64,000 bases of DNA, taken from the NCBI RefSeq assembly GCF_964355755.1, contig NC_092671.1, positions 34,427,304 to 34,491,303 on the forward strand, written 5' to 3'. A program made the translations under genes and the position numbers. The stretch comes from Antedon mediterranea (Eukaryota; Echinodermata; Crinoidea; Comatulida; Antedonidae). Numbering within the stretch: the first letter of the stretch is position 1; each line of letters begins with the position of its first letter. The notes under the pieces are model-generated. The model was not told the DNA's origin and made no database searches. It worked only from the letters and a program-made list of their open reading frames with translations. This document shows positions 26,091-38,344 of the stretch, one piece after another.

Positions 26091-26282
26091 TCTATTCTTC
26101 TAGATAGCCTTTATCTTTTAACTACGAACTAGATAATACTGTAGGTGATATATGTTTCCACTACCAAACAGTCCTTACTTATCAGTACTGTGTAATACCA
26201 ATGACTGCCCAACACAGGAATTACCGATAATTAAAGTCTAATGTCACCTAGCTTGTTGAGGTTGACTCGATTTATTTCTTGC

Positions 26283-29000
26283 CGCAAAATAACTTCTTTG
26301 AATCAAATTCTCCAATAGTTCATTGATTAGTAATTTGCATCAACTCCTTCTTGCAACAAGAATATGCAATATTTTGCAATGTCATTGATGCGCCATGCTA
26401 TATAAGACATGTCACATGTGAATGACCTGGTATAGAAAATATTTACCAGGTTTGACTACTTGGCTTGATCAAATTCTCCAATAGTTTGTTGATTAATAAT
26501 TTGTATCAACTCCTTCTTGCAACAAGAATATGCAATAACTGCGTTTTGCGGCAATATTTTGCGATGTCATTGATGCCCCATTCTCTATGAGACATGTCAC
26601 ATGTGAATGACCTGGTATAGAAAGTATTTACCAGGATTAGCCACTTGGCTTGATCAAATTCTCCAATAGTTCATTGATTATTTGCATCAACTCCTTCTTG
26701 CAACACGAATATGCAATAACTGCGTTTTGCAGCAATATTTTGCAATGTAATTGATGCACCATGTTATATGAGACATGTCACATGTGAATGACCTGGTATA
26801 GAAAATATTTACCAGGTTTGGCCACTTGGCTTGATCAAATTCTCCAATAGTTCATTGATTATTTGCATCAACTCCTTCTTGCAACACGAATATGCAATAA
26901 CTGCGTTTTGCAGCAATATTTTGCAATGTAATTGATGCACCATGTTATATGAGACATGTCACATGTGAATGACCTGGTATAGAAAATATTTACCAGGTTT
27001 GGCCACTTGGCTTGATCAAATTCTCCAATAGTTCATTGATTATTTGCATCAACTCCTTCTTGCAACAAGAATATGCAATAACTGCGTTTTGCAGCAATAT
27101 TTTGCAATGTAATTGATGCACCATGTTATATGAGACATTTCACATGTGAATGACCTGGTATAGAAAATATTTACCAGGTTTGACTACTTGGCTTGATCAA
27201 ATTCTCCAATAGTTTGTTGATTAATAATTTGTATCAACTCCTTCTTGCAACAAGAATATGCAATAACTGCGTTTTGCGGCAATATTTTGCGATGTCATTG
27301 ATGCCCCATTCTCTATGAGACATGTCACATGTGAATGACCTGGTATAGAAAGTATTTACCAGGATTAGCCACTTGGCTTGATCAAATTCTCCAATAGTTC
27401 ATTGATTATTTGCATCAACTCCTTCTTGCAACACGAATATGCAATAACTGCGTTTTGCAGCAATACAGTATTTTGCAATGTAATTGATGCACCATGTTAT
27501 ATGAGACATGTCACATGTGAATGACCTGGTATAGAAAATATTTACCAGGTTTGGCCACTTGGCTTGATCAAATTCTCCAATAGTTCATTGATTATTTGCA
27601 TCAACTCCTTCTTGCAACAAGAATATGCAATAACTGCGTTTTGCAGCAATATTTTGCAATGTAATTGATGCACCATGTTATATGAGACATTTCACATGTG
27701 AATGACCTGGTATAGAAAATATTTACCAGGTTTGACTACTTGGCTTGATCAAATTCTCCAATAGTTTGTTGATTAATAATTTGTATCAACTCCTTCTTGC
27801 AACAAGAATATGCAATAACTGCGTTTTGCGGCAATATTTTGCAATGTCATTGATGCCCCATTCTCTATGAGACATGTCACATGTGAATGACCTGGTATAG
27901 AAAGTATTTACCAGGATTAGCCACTTGGCTTGATCAAATTCTCCAATAGTTCATTGATTATTTGCATCAACTCCTTCTTGCAACACGAATATGCAATAAC
28001 TGCGTTTTGCAGCAATACAGTATTTTGCAATGTAATTGATGCACCATGTTATATGAGACATGTCACATGTGAATGACCTGGTATAGAAAATATTTACCAG
28101 GTTTGGCCACTTGGCTTGATCAAATTCTCCAATAGTTCATTGATTATTTGCATCAACTCCTTCTTGCAACAAGAATATGCAATAACTGCGTTTTGCAGCA
28201 ATATTTTGCAATGTAATTGATGCACCATGTTATATGAGACATTTCACATGTGAATGACCTGGTATAGAAAATATTTACCAGGTTTGACTACTTGGCTTGA
28301 TCAAATTCTCCAATAGTTTGTTGATTAATAATTTGTATCAACTCCTTCTTGCAACAAGAATATGCAATAACTGCGTTTTGCGGCAATATTTTGCGATGTC
28401 ATTGATGCCCCATTCTCTATGAGACATGTCACATGTGAATGACCTGGTATAGAAAGTATTTACCAGGATTAGCCACTTGGCTTGATCAAATTCTCCAATA
28501 GTTCATTGATTATTTGCATCAACTCCTTCTTGCAACACGAATATGCAATAACTGCGTTTTGCAGCAATACAGTATTTTGCAATGTAATTGATGCACCATG
28601 TTATATGAGACATGTCACATGTGAATGACCTGGTATAGAAAATATTTACCAGGTTTGGCCACTTGGCTTGATCAAATTCTCCAATAGTTCATTGATTATT
28701 TGCATCAACTCCTTGCAACAAGAATATGCAATAACTGCATTTTGCAGCAATATTTTGCAATTTCATTGATGCACCATGTTATATGAGACATGTGAATGAC
28801 CTGGTATAGAAAATATTTACCAGGTTTGGCCACTTGGCTTGATCAAATTCTCCAATAGTTCATTGATTATTTTCATCAACTCCTTCTTGCAACAAGAATA
28901 TGCAATAACTGCGTTTTGCAGCAATATTTTGCAATGTCATTGATGCACCATGTTATATGAGACATGTCACATGTGAATGACCTGGTATAGAAAATATTTT
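26283..29000. repeat. Satellite array, about 181-186-bp monomer with three-monomer higher-order repeat (552 bp)
   Basis: The word CTTGATCAAATTCTCCAATA recurs at 26464, 26649, 26830, 27011, 27192, 27377, 27563, 27744, 27929, 28115, 28296, 28481, 28667 and about 28837. From 27192 the spacings cycle 185-186-181, so the array repeats as a 552-bp block (27192, 27744, 28296). Monomer types are distinguishable: one has GATGCCCCATTCTCTATG, one carries an extra ACAGT in the GCAATACAGTATTTTGC stretch, one has GAGACATTTCACATG. The blocks look nearly identical, so amplification was recent. Edge monomers are more diverged. Confidence 0.93.
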
Positions 29001-29299
29001 GGATTAACCACTCTAAACTAATGTTTCGTCACTCTTCAAATTTTGTTGGCCACCGACTGAAACTGTAGTAACTGACATAGCAGAATCAAAAGCAATATAA
29101 TAGTAGTAACAATTATTACAAATTATAAATTTTAACTGTACTTAATTGTTTCAGTTTTATGGTTTACATCTGCTCCCTTGACTAAAATACTTAATGATTG
29201 CATTTGATGCACCATACTTTATGAGAATTGTCTTTTGAATGTCCTGGTATAGTATATGTTATTGCCAATGTCTATTATTAATTTTAATAATTATTTTAC

Positions 29300-29775
29300 T
29301 AGTGGATTGGTTTTTTAACCTGTCCTTTACCAATTCCTTTACTAGTGGATGGTTTATCAACATATCCTTTACCAATTACTTCACTAGTGAATTGGTTTAT
29401 CAACATATCGTTAACCAATTCCTTCACTAGTAGATTGGTTTATCAACATATCCGTAACCAATTCCTTCACTAGTGAATTGGTTTGTCAACTACCAATTAC
29501 TTCACTAGTGAATTGGTTTATCAACATATCCTTAGCCAATCCTTCACTAGTGGATTTGTTTATCAACCTATCCTTAACCAATTCATTCACTAATGAATTG
29601 GTTTTTCAACCTATCCTTAACCAATTCCTTTACTAGTGGGTTGATTTGTCAACCTATCCTTAACCAATTCCTTCACTAGTGATTTGGTTTGTCAACCTAT
29701 CCTTTACCAAATCCGTCACTAGTCAATTGGTTTGTTATAACCTATCCTTAACCAATTCCTTCACTAGTGGATTTT
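29300..29775. repeat. About 40-bp tandem repeat centred on ACTAGT
   Basis: About eleven diverged units of the form CCTTAACCAATTCCTTCACTAGTGAATTGGTTTATCAACATAT. Within a unit AACCAATTC and GAATTGGTT are inverted around ACTAGT, so single units can fold. The array directly follows the satellite and is itself followed by a satellite fragment at 29768-29930. Confidence 0.85.
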
Positions 29776-29935
29776 GCAATGTTGTTGATGCCCCATTCTC
29801 TATGAGACATGTCACATGTGAATGACCTGGTATAGAAAATATTTACTATAGGTTTGGCCACTTGACTTGATCAAATTCTCCAATAGTTCATTGATTAATA
29901 ATTTTCATCCACTTCTTGCAACAAGATGTCTCATT
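29768..29935. repeat. Orphan satellite monomer
   Basis: A degenerate copy of the 26.3-29.0 kb monomer (GATGCCCCATTCTCTATGAG, GAATGACCTGGTATAGAAAA, CTTGATCAAATTCTCCAATA) beyond the ACTAGT array, indicating that the ACTAGT array interrupted or expanded within the satellite. Confidence 0.8.
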
Positions 29936-31509
29936 AATGCATCATTCTTGATTAGACAAGTCTTTTTTAATTTAATGCTTTCTATTTCACTTCAGAGTTG
30001 ATGAAGTCATTTTAATTTTCTTATCTAGTTTTTTATCACTTCCTGCTTGTGACAACACCAATATACAATGGTGTTGATGCACCATCCTGTAGAAAGAATT
30101 TGTGGTCTTTTGATAGTCAACTTTATCAGCAAAATATGATGGTGTGGATGTACCAATGTTATAGTACCAATTCTATATGGTGATGCCCATCCTATGGAGA
30201 ATCAGACATAAGTTAGAATTTTCAAAATTGAGATTTTTACAAGATACTGAAACTAGATAATCCTAGATTTTAAATACTGAAAAAAATAAACCATGTTTAC
30301 TTCCAGAGATATCTCAGTCTAAAGTGTTGGTTGTTACAATCAGTGTTTTGAGAAAAATGCTTTTAAAGTTAAGGAAATGACAAGTACAAAAAAAAAAAAC
30401 AGGGAGTTTAAGTTTACGCCTTTCAAAAGGGTATTCTAATTGTTGTATTTCAATGAAACTTCGCACCTTTGTTCATTAACTATTCTATTTATTATGCTCA
30501 ATTTTTATTAAAAACCACCCGTGACAACATTTTCAATTTAAGCATAAAACATGATAGGTTTTAAGAAAATCATACACAAGTTACACCATTTTTTAACCAA
30601 TTGACGACACAAAAATGTTAAAATTCCTGCATTTATTTGTCTAAAAATAGAAAAAACCCAATGTAATGTTTCAACTATTATTTTCCGTAAAAAAAATTTG
30701 TTTAGCCTTTTATGGTTTTTGGCTGTCTATACAAAACTCTATGCAACTTATGTCTGATTTCACTTGAGTGTGCCACATTTGTGATCTTTCGACAATTTAA
30801 ATAAGCTCTATGACTATGTAAAAACTGTGTTTAGATTTTAGGCCTACCTACAATGATTTTGGTGACCATCCTTTATAGATTTGTGTTTTTTGATAAATTA
30901 AAGCCCACTCCGTACCTTCGTCTAACGTACAGTATGTAAAGACTGTGTTTATTATACAATAAATCCAATCATCGAATGGACTTGTATAGCAGATAGACAG
31001 TGTAATATTTTCTTTGCTTTAAGAATACATTTTGTAGTTGTTTAAAAACAACGTACTTTTGTATGAATTGAATTCTTTTAAAAGTTATTTACATGATTGT
31101 AGAAACGTAAGTTTACAGCTTTTACGCTCATTGATGTCTTGGATCTGGTCAGGTTGCAATAAAATTGAAATATAATTTAGCATTTCTCTGTGAATTTCAG
31201 CAGCAGTAGTAGTAGTAGTCACCAATACAACTAAAGTTCCTAGGTTGACTCGCCTTGTGCAACACAATTTAAGTCGGATTGATTTGTATACAACAATTAA
31301 AAACAAAACCAAAACAGGAGAACATGAATACATGAGTGTGAACAATATGATAGAATGCCGTTTTACATTTTACTTGATCAGTTATCCAATCCTCCATTTT
31401 TTATAATCAGAAAATGCAGTTTTAAGATGTTTTGAGATGAACTGAATTAGCTTGTAGACATTCCAACTTTAAATTCCATTAGTTTTGCTATCACACTGTT
31501 ATTTCTTTA
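29936..31509. other. Gene-free stretch
   Basis: AT-rich sequence with decayed satellite-like words (GATGCACCATCCTGTAGAAAG at about 30,075) and an (AGT)n run near 31,203. No coding exon supported. Confidence 0.5.
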
Positions 31510-31707
31510 CAAGGCAATCTAACAACAATAATATGCTGAGCTCGCTCTGCCAGTCGTTTGATCTTATGATTGGCTGCGACAAATTCATACTAGCTGCGGT
31601 TATAGTACCAAGTACATTATTCTCCAGTTTCTGTTTAGAGGGTCGTGTCGCAACCACAGAAGAAACCTTTCATCTAACAGAGCTCAATATCCTGTTGTTA
31701 GTTTGCC
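31510..31707. mobile_element. MITE with CAAGGCAATCTAACAACA TIR, copy 2
   Basis: Left end CAAGGCAATCTAACAACA at 31510, imperfect right end TGTTGTTAGTTTGCC at 31693-31707. Internal sequence shares words with copy 1 (ATGCTGA, GCGACA). Short open frames inside are not genes. Confidence 0.7.
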
Positions 31708-33515
31708 TATATTTACATCTGTCAATACATTTTAAATGAATGACAATAAATCCTTACATATTGTAATGTATACTTTTTGTTTTACTTTTTTTTATTCAAA
31801 TTTCGTTATTTTTCTATTATATTTTCAACATTTTTATTTTTTGACATAACTGGTTACTATGGCTCTATAAGAGATTAATAACACAATGTTATTTCTTTTA
31901 ATTAATGATGTTTCGATCTTTGTCTCCTGTGTATATTCATTGTATTTTATCTGTAATTGTTGTTGTAATGCTGAAATAAATTGAATGTGCATATATATAG
32001 TATTTACCGCATAATTGAATTTTGAATTAAGGAAGTCAATATATTTTTTTCATTTTTCGAATTGACATGCTCAGAATCACATAATCTGTTCTGCGCATGT
32101 TACCTCAATACTAAGAAAGTCAATATTTTGGTTATTTCATTTAATCCCTGTACTATATTAAAAAAAAATTGGAAAAATTTTCAAAAAATGTACAAATAAT
32201 TTTTATTATCTGTTCTGTACATTTTACCTCAATACATAATTATCGTATTTATTCAAATAAACGCCCACATAGAACATAATTTTGAATAATAACGCCCGGT
32301 CCGGGGCCTTTATTTTATTTCCTGGAATAAACGCCCCACCCCATACATTGAAATAAATATAAACTAGATTTGAACTCGTCACTACGGACGAGTTAGGTTA
32401 TCCGCAGTGCAAAAGCCACGTGCACGTCATACGTTAGAATAGTGCGCGCAAAAAAATAAAACGATTATGGCATTGAAAAATGTTAGTGCGCTCTCTATGT
32501 TGCGTCGCGTCTAAGTATATACGGTATAACACTATATACTGTATACGTACTACATACAGTGCAGAATAGGTGAAAATAAGTGACCAAAGTTATTGACGCA
32601 TTTGAACATGATGACGTCATCACAATTTTTAAAATGGTGGATCATGCGAAAGGTAATTGATTGATCTAGACAATATAAAATAATTGAGTGAAATGGAATA
32701 AGGATAAGTAGAGATGCGCTCTATTAAATTGACGAGCTATGACGAAAGAGAAAAAAATCCTATATTTTATATTCGGGTGGCCATACGATGACGTCACAAT
32801 GTCTGGTTAGCCATATCAATGCATGATTCGAGAAAAACAACTATCTACTTCCAGAATCTGAAATTTTAAATATTTTCACCTCGGAGTTTAGAATCTATGA
32901 CTTTTTAAAAAAAGGCATAATTTTCACAAATTTTTGAACTTTTTCATCAAAAACGCGCGCAAATTGTTCAATTCTACGTGCTCGTATGACGTGATTTTAA
33001 GTCGAAATTGATTGAAAATTGGTAAATGTACTAGAAAAGGCTGAAAAAACAAAAATCAAGCAAAAAAAAGATGTTTTTGCGCTACGTGCGCACGCGCGCG
33101 TGAAAAAGATGCGCACGCGTGGGAATTTTTGAAATGCTCAAAATGACCTGAAACGCGTAGAAAGTTGATTAGAAATGAATTTTTCGCAATTTGAAATTTT
33201 AAACGCGCGTGCGCGCGTAACTTTATGTCAAACATGCCATTTTTAATCCATAGAAAGTTTGCCCTTGATATGACTTAAATGTTCACCAAGTGTCATTACA
33301 AAATGACTTTTGCTTTTTAGTCTATGTTAAATACGCGAAATTCATAAAATCGCGCGTAGCTTACGCTGCGCGACTCTAAAGTAAAAAAACGAGCTGTCCT
33401 GCACTTCTACACATAGAGGTAAATCTTCTGACAAAGTTATACGATGTAATGTTGATCAGAATTTGAGATACACGTGACACAAAATTTTGGGAAAGAAAGA
33501 AGAATAACATAGAAA

Positions 33516-33540
33516 AAAAAAAAAAAAAAAAAAAAAAAAG
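33516..33540. repeat. Poly(A) tract
   Basis: About 24 consecutive A residues; may mark the tail of a retroposed insertion. Confidence 0.9.
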
Positions 33541-33558
33541 ATCCTGACAATAACAAGA

Positions 33559-33583
33559 GGTTATCCGCCAAGTGCGGATAACC
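33559..33583. repeat. Perfect hairpin GGTTATCCGC-5-GCGGATAACC
   Basis: Ten-base-pair perfect arms with loop CAAGT. The arm word GGTTATCCGC also occurs at about 32,396, so the two may bound an element of about 1.2 kb. Confidence 0.6.
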
Positions 33584-33988
33584 AATAACAATATTAAATA
33601 CATTTCTATTTGTAGTATAATTCATTGATTAACATGATCTACAATTTACCAAAGCATTTTGGTACAATTTTTACTGCATGTTATCACTCGGTAGTAATAA
33701 CCAATAGATGCAATGATTATGTTTAAATACCGGTAACATAGTATAAAACTGACTCCAAAAAACGAGAGGCAAGCCATGATTCAACATTTTGATCTTTATT
33801 TGATCATAATCTGGAATGATGATCAAAGATCGATATTAATTGCGTTGTATTTTTTCAAATCTATGGGGTATTTATTTGTTACATATTACGCCAGAAAAAA
33901 AATCAAATAAATATGATAATTCAATATTTTGGGTAGTTTTAGAAAAAAATCCCTGTACCATAGTACAGAGACATTTTTGAACAATTAA

Positions 33989-34641
33989 GGGTATGTTCAG
34001 ACTCATGGAGTTACGGTGGAGTTATGTAAGCGGCGTACATATTTTTGTGTCTGAACCATGCCGCGGATTAGCGTTAGGGAGCTGTTACTCCGCGCCAGTG
34101 GCGTTAATAACTCTAGCGGGAGAGGGTAGATTTCATAACGCTAATCCAGTGATGCATCAGTGATTTTAACCTTAACCAATGAAAATACACGACCACTATT
34201 AGCAGACAGCAACTACATACCCGTACCCTATGATACGACAGCAAAATAGCTATGTCAAATGTATTTTCAGGTTCAGATTTTAAAGAACAGTAAAGTTGGC
34301 GTCAGTGATATGATATATTCATAAATTTAATCAATTAATCAGATAATTGTCCGTGTAACAATTACGTTTTAAATTATTTTGAATTAAAATGCAATTCTAC
34401 AAGTAGTAACAAATCAGTATATTTGAATAAACATTATATAAATAAAAAAAAACAAAAAAACAATGTATTGTCATGAATGTATACATATAGTTCTATCTGC
34501 TTTGACCTGATCAGAGTGTTTTAAACACAAGGCATTGGAATGTTGGTTGTTGTGTCTGAACACCTTGGCTTTTAACGCCACGGATTACCGTACGCCTTGC
34601 GTAGCTAACTCTACCGTAACTCCGTGAGTCTGAACATACCC
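33989..34641. mobile_element. 653-bp TIR element with TAA target duplication (PIF/Harbinger-like, non-autonomous)
   Basis: The ends GGGTATGTTCAGACTCATGG and CCGTGAGTCTGAACATACCC are inverted repeats that extend inward with mismatches (GAGTTACGGTGGAGTTA / TAACTCTACCGTAACTC). Flanking TAA at 33986-33988 and 34642-34644 looks like a 3-bp target duplication. No transposase frame inside. Superfamily is inferred from TSD length only. Confidence 0.75.
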
Positions 34642-35164
34642 TAAAACACGCAAAATAACATATTTTCTCTGCATGTTCTCAATACATAATTAGTTAGTTG
34701 ATATTTCGGTAATTTTCCGAAAAAAAATCCCTGTATATAGCACTGAGAATTTTTCGCTAAAATTGACAAGTGCAGAATCACATACTGTAATCTGTTTTGC
34801 ACATGTTACCTCAATATATTATTCTATAAGTCGATATTTCGGTCAATTTTCGAAAGGGAATTTCTTGAAAAATGCCCAAAATATATATATTATAACAAAA
34901 CATTTGTTAGATAGTCCCCTTTATATTCATATTTATTTTAGGCAAGCCAAGGTTTATGAGCACTGTAATTTCCATTAATATTTTGGACAATAAATGAATC
35001 TGGTATCTGTATATAAAATTCCATTATAATGCGATAATATGGCTATAAATAAATTTCTTTTTTTTTTCTTTTTTTTTTTTTGGTTGTTCTAAAATAAATT
35101 TTATTTACTGTAATACATTCCACAACCAGATGAAATTCTTCCAAAATATGGCTATATATGTGAA

Positions 35165-36016
35165 TACCGTAAAACCTTGAAAAACAGCCCATGGGCTTCT
35201 TCTTCTTTTAGTGCTCTTGGGTGGGCTTCTTTTCGAGAGTACTTTTGCAAGCTGTAGCGGGGGGCTTCTTTTCGAAATGAATGCTGTAAATTTTTTGAAT
35301 TTCTACTACAATAATATCACTTTTCATCTAGAATTAAAGGACACCATGTTTTTCAGTACAATTACGAAATAAACGAAGAAATGATATTTAAATTGGAACC
35401 CGAAAAACATGAAAATTCTAGCCAGAAATGCAATCAATGTATGTTCGTTGAATGGTGTAGATGTTGGACATGTTCCTGAATGTTTGGCTCAGATAATAGC
35501 TCCGCTGATGAAAGATAGGACACTAGTGCAGCTTAAAGCCAAGATAACTGGAATGGAACAAACGGCCCCAGAAGGAAAATGGGTACTTGGTGGTGGAGGT
35601 GTGGAAATTCCCTGCCGATTTTACATATTTGCCAACAAAGCAGACAAGAAAAAGATACAAGATGCGATCAAAGCACCATTTGGATGACAATAATAAACAC
35701 AATCATACATATTAATTATTATCATTAGTCTGCATCACAAGTATCTGGCATTAAATTATTATTATTAAGTAACTCTTAAGTAATCACGTGTTTGTATTGT
35801 TTATTTCTGTTCATTTGATGATCAGTTAATAAACCTACATTCTTAACATTATATAGTCTATATCGAAAAGAAGCCCATACTATCTTGAAAAGCATTTCGA
35901 GATGGGCTTCTTTTCGAGAGTGCGGTACTTTTGCAAACTGTAGAGGGGGCTTCTTTTCGAGATGGGCTTCTTTTCGAGGTTTAAGCCCATGGGCTTCTTT
36001 TCAAGGTTTTACTGTA
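35165..36016 (+). mobile_element. TIR element carrying a HIRAN-like coding remnant
   Basis: The ends TACCGTAAAACCTTGAAAA and TTTTCAAGGTTTTACTGTA are inverted, followed inward on both sides by AGCCCATGGGCTTC and repeated GGGCTTCTTTTCGAGA motifs, including GTACTTTTGCAA(A/G)CTGTAG on each side. Between the ends lies one coding remnant (separate entry). The right end plus flank is duplicated at about 36,478-36,560, showing rearrangement after insertion. Confidence 0.7.
35315..35687 (+). pseudogene. HIRAN-like domain protein, one frame break
   Basis: HIRAN domains occur in SNF2-type helicases such as HLTF/Rad5 and in mobile-element-associated proteins, where they bind DNA ends. The 3' part (ATG at 35409 to stop 35687, 92 codons) contains NAINVCSLNGVDVGHVPECL and GVEIPCRFYIFANKADKKKI, matching the domain's NAI.V, VGHVP..LA and IPC pattern. 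The expected N-terminal strands (KGHHVFQYNYEI..FKLEPEKHE) are present just upstream in another frame, open from about 35315 to 35415. A single-base shift near 35,410 therefore separates the two halves, so the copy is probably broken unless that position is an assembly error. It has no introns. An AATAAA follows the stop. It lies wholly inside the TIR element at 35165-36016. Confidence 0.65.
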
Positions 36017-36619
36017 TATTGCTTTGTATCACCTTAATAGAGCCATATTCAAAAAATAAAAAGGTCAATATTTAGGCAATTTTCGAAAAAATCCCTGTAC
36101 TATATTACAGGCATTTTTATCGAAAAATTCCTAAAATATCGACTTTTTAAATTCCATTATAATGCGATAATATGGCTATATATGTACATATATTGCTTTG
36201 TATCATCTTATAGAGCCATATTGACCATTTTTTTCGAAAAATGAAAAGGTCGAAATTTAGCAATTTTTTGAAAAAATTCCCTTTACAGGGATTTTTGTGA
36301 AAAATGCCCAAAATATTGACCTTTTAAAATTCCATTATTATGCGATAATATGGCTATATATGTGCATATATATGTGCTAAATATTGACTTTTTTTTCGTC
36401 AAAACTGGTTAATATGGCTCTATAAGCCTTTTTTTCGTCAAAACTGGTTAATATGGCTCTATAACCTCTATATATATGAGGTTTAAGCCCATGGGCTTCT
36501 TTTCAAGGTTTTACGGTATATTGCTTTTTATCACCTTATAGAGCCACATTCGAAAAAAAAAAGGTCAATATTTAGTCAATTTTGGAAAAAATCCCTGTAC
36601 AGAGAAATTTACAAACAAA

Positions 36620-38342
36620 ATCAAATCAATTTCGAACAATTGACACGCGCAAAACCACAAAAATTACGTAACTGTCGCTGGTCATTGGTGAACACGACTT
36701 GCATTGCGTTACGTCCTAGTGGGAACCAAGCTTAACCGACAAAGTTCAATTTTGATCACGATTCCTTAAATTAAAATAGGCCTCTATAAATCCAGTCCAG
36801 TATCATATACAAATTCTGTGATAGAGCACTCTAGCCTAACCCTTAACCTTACCTTTCATGACTAAATATTGAATATACACTGACATAATATGATACTGGA
36901 GAAATATTGTACAGATACAATCGGCTGCTGATAATGACAACTTACACAATAGAATAATCGACTATAACAAGGTGTATCACACATGTAACATTTACTTTAG
37001 TTCGTATAGTAGCTTAAAGGTACAAAATGCATTACGGTATAATAGCTATCTACACAGAAGCACACGCAAAGAATAAAAATTAATGTGAGGTTATTGGTAC
37101 AGTTGACCAGTCGTGTGAATTAAGGTTTTCTATCAGCACGGTCGACCATGCATTTAAAACTAATATTGTCTATCAACACGGTTGATCGTGCTGATGTTAC
37201 TAATAATTGGTGTGTAGCGGATATCGACTCACAAGGAATTAGCACACAGTCGACTGTATCGATAGAAAATAATAAAAAAATCCACTTCGACATTACTGTT
37301 TCAAATACTTTTTATCTAATTTAATATAACATTAGATTATTAAATTGCTTTCAAATGTTCTACAGAATGAAAACACTAGGGGTCAATGAACTAGAAATAT
37401 CAAATACACGCATCGAAATGGGCATCAAATTTCATACTTATATTATTATTATTCAAACATTTTTTATAGTAGCATTTTTATTTGTCTGTAGGCCATAACA
37501 TAAAAATATTTTTCAACAAATGTTAACTGACTTCGAGAAGAAAGTGATGATTTTTGTCTTTGTGTTGAACTTATAAAGTTACAAAAAATGTAGGTAAATA
37601 ATACCTGGATACATTAAACTTTAAAAACAATTGGTAAAATGGACTAATTAAACAACGATGACAAATGATAATTTAATAATTACAATAAATTAAAAAGTAT
37701 AAAATTATCAATTACAGAAAAATATTGTTATCTACTTTATATATTTCTTAGAATATCACAAATAAATACAAAATGTAATTGTTATTATAATTTAAAAAAG
37801 GAAAATTAAAACATTTTAAAAACATTTAAAATCCTGCCAATAAAATTAATGAATTGGAATATATGTAATTATTTTATTGATTTATTCAATTAAATTGTTA
37901 AAAAGTGATATAAAAGTAAGTCAAAAGAGATAGAAAGAGATTCAGACGGTGGGTGTCGGAACTAGCAAAATAAAAAATGTCAATATTATAATTATTTTAA
38001 GAGGTCGTTTTACAATAATAATTTAAAAGGGTATTCCTAATATTAAACTGTAGATTTGATGAACTATGTTTTATAATATAAATATTTGCAATACTATTAC
38101 ATTTGATCATAAGCAGCTGGATTGTTCAAAATATTAATGGGTATTACGTCTGAAAAACAGCCAACTCTAGCTATTGTATCTAGACAATTACCATGATACA
38201 ATGAATAACAGGATAAAATGTCATAATTGATTAATAGTAGAATAACAACAATAACAGAATTATTTATTGCATTATAAATAATGCAATAAATAATTTGTAG
38301 AAGCATTAAGCAAGAATAGGGTACACAAACAATTGGTGTAGT
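36620..38342. other. AT-rich gene-free stretch
   Basis: No exon supported. Short internal repetition of TATCARCACGGT(C/T)GA at about 37,130-37,190; otherwise nothing recognised. Confidence 0.5.
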
Positions 38343-38344
38343 GT

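Larger units (their letters stand above)
31800..36620. repeat. Degenerate repeat field, ATCCCTGTAC / TATGGCTCTATA type
   Basis: Words such as GAAAAAATCCCTGTAC (about 32145, 33948, 34722, 36085, 36590) and GATAATATGGCTATATATG or its TTATAGAGCCATATT partner (about 31850, 35030, 36040, 36165, 36210, 36345, 36405, 36460, 36535) recur irregularly. The field hosts the two inserted TIR elements listed separately. Between 32,250 and 33,360 it also holds AATAAACGCCC repeats and CpG-rich GCGCGC stretches. No intact gene. Confidence 0.6.

Noticed and set aside
35409-35687. First read as a profilin-like or intact 92-residue gene
   Set aside because: The motif order matches HIRAN, and the N-terminal part of the domain lies upstream in a different frame, so it was recorded as a broken copy inside a TIR element.
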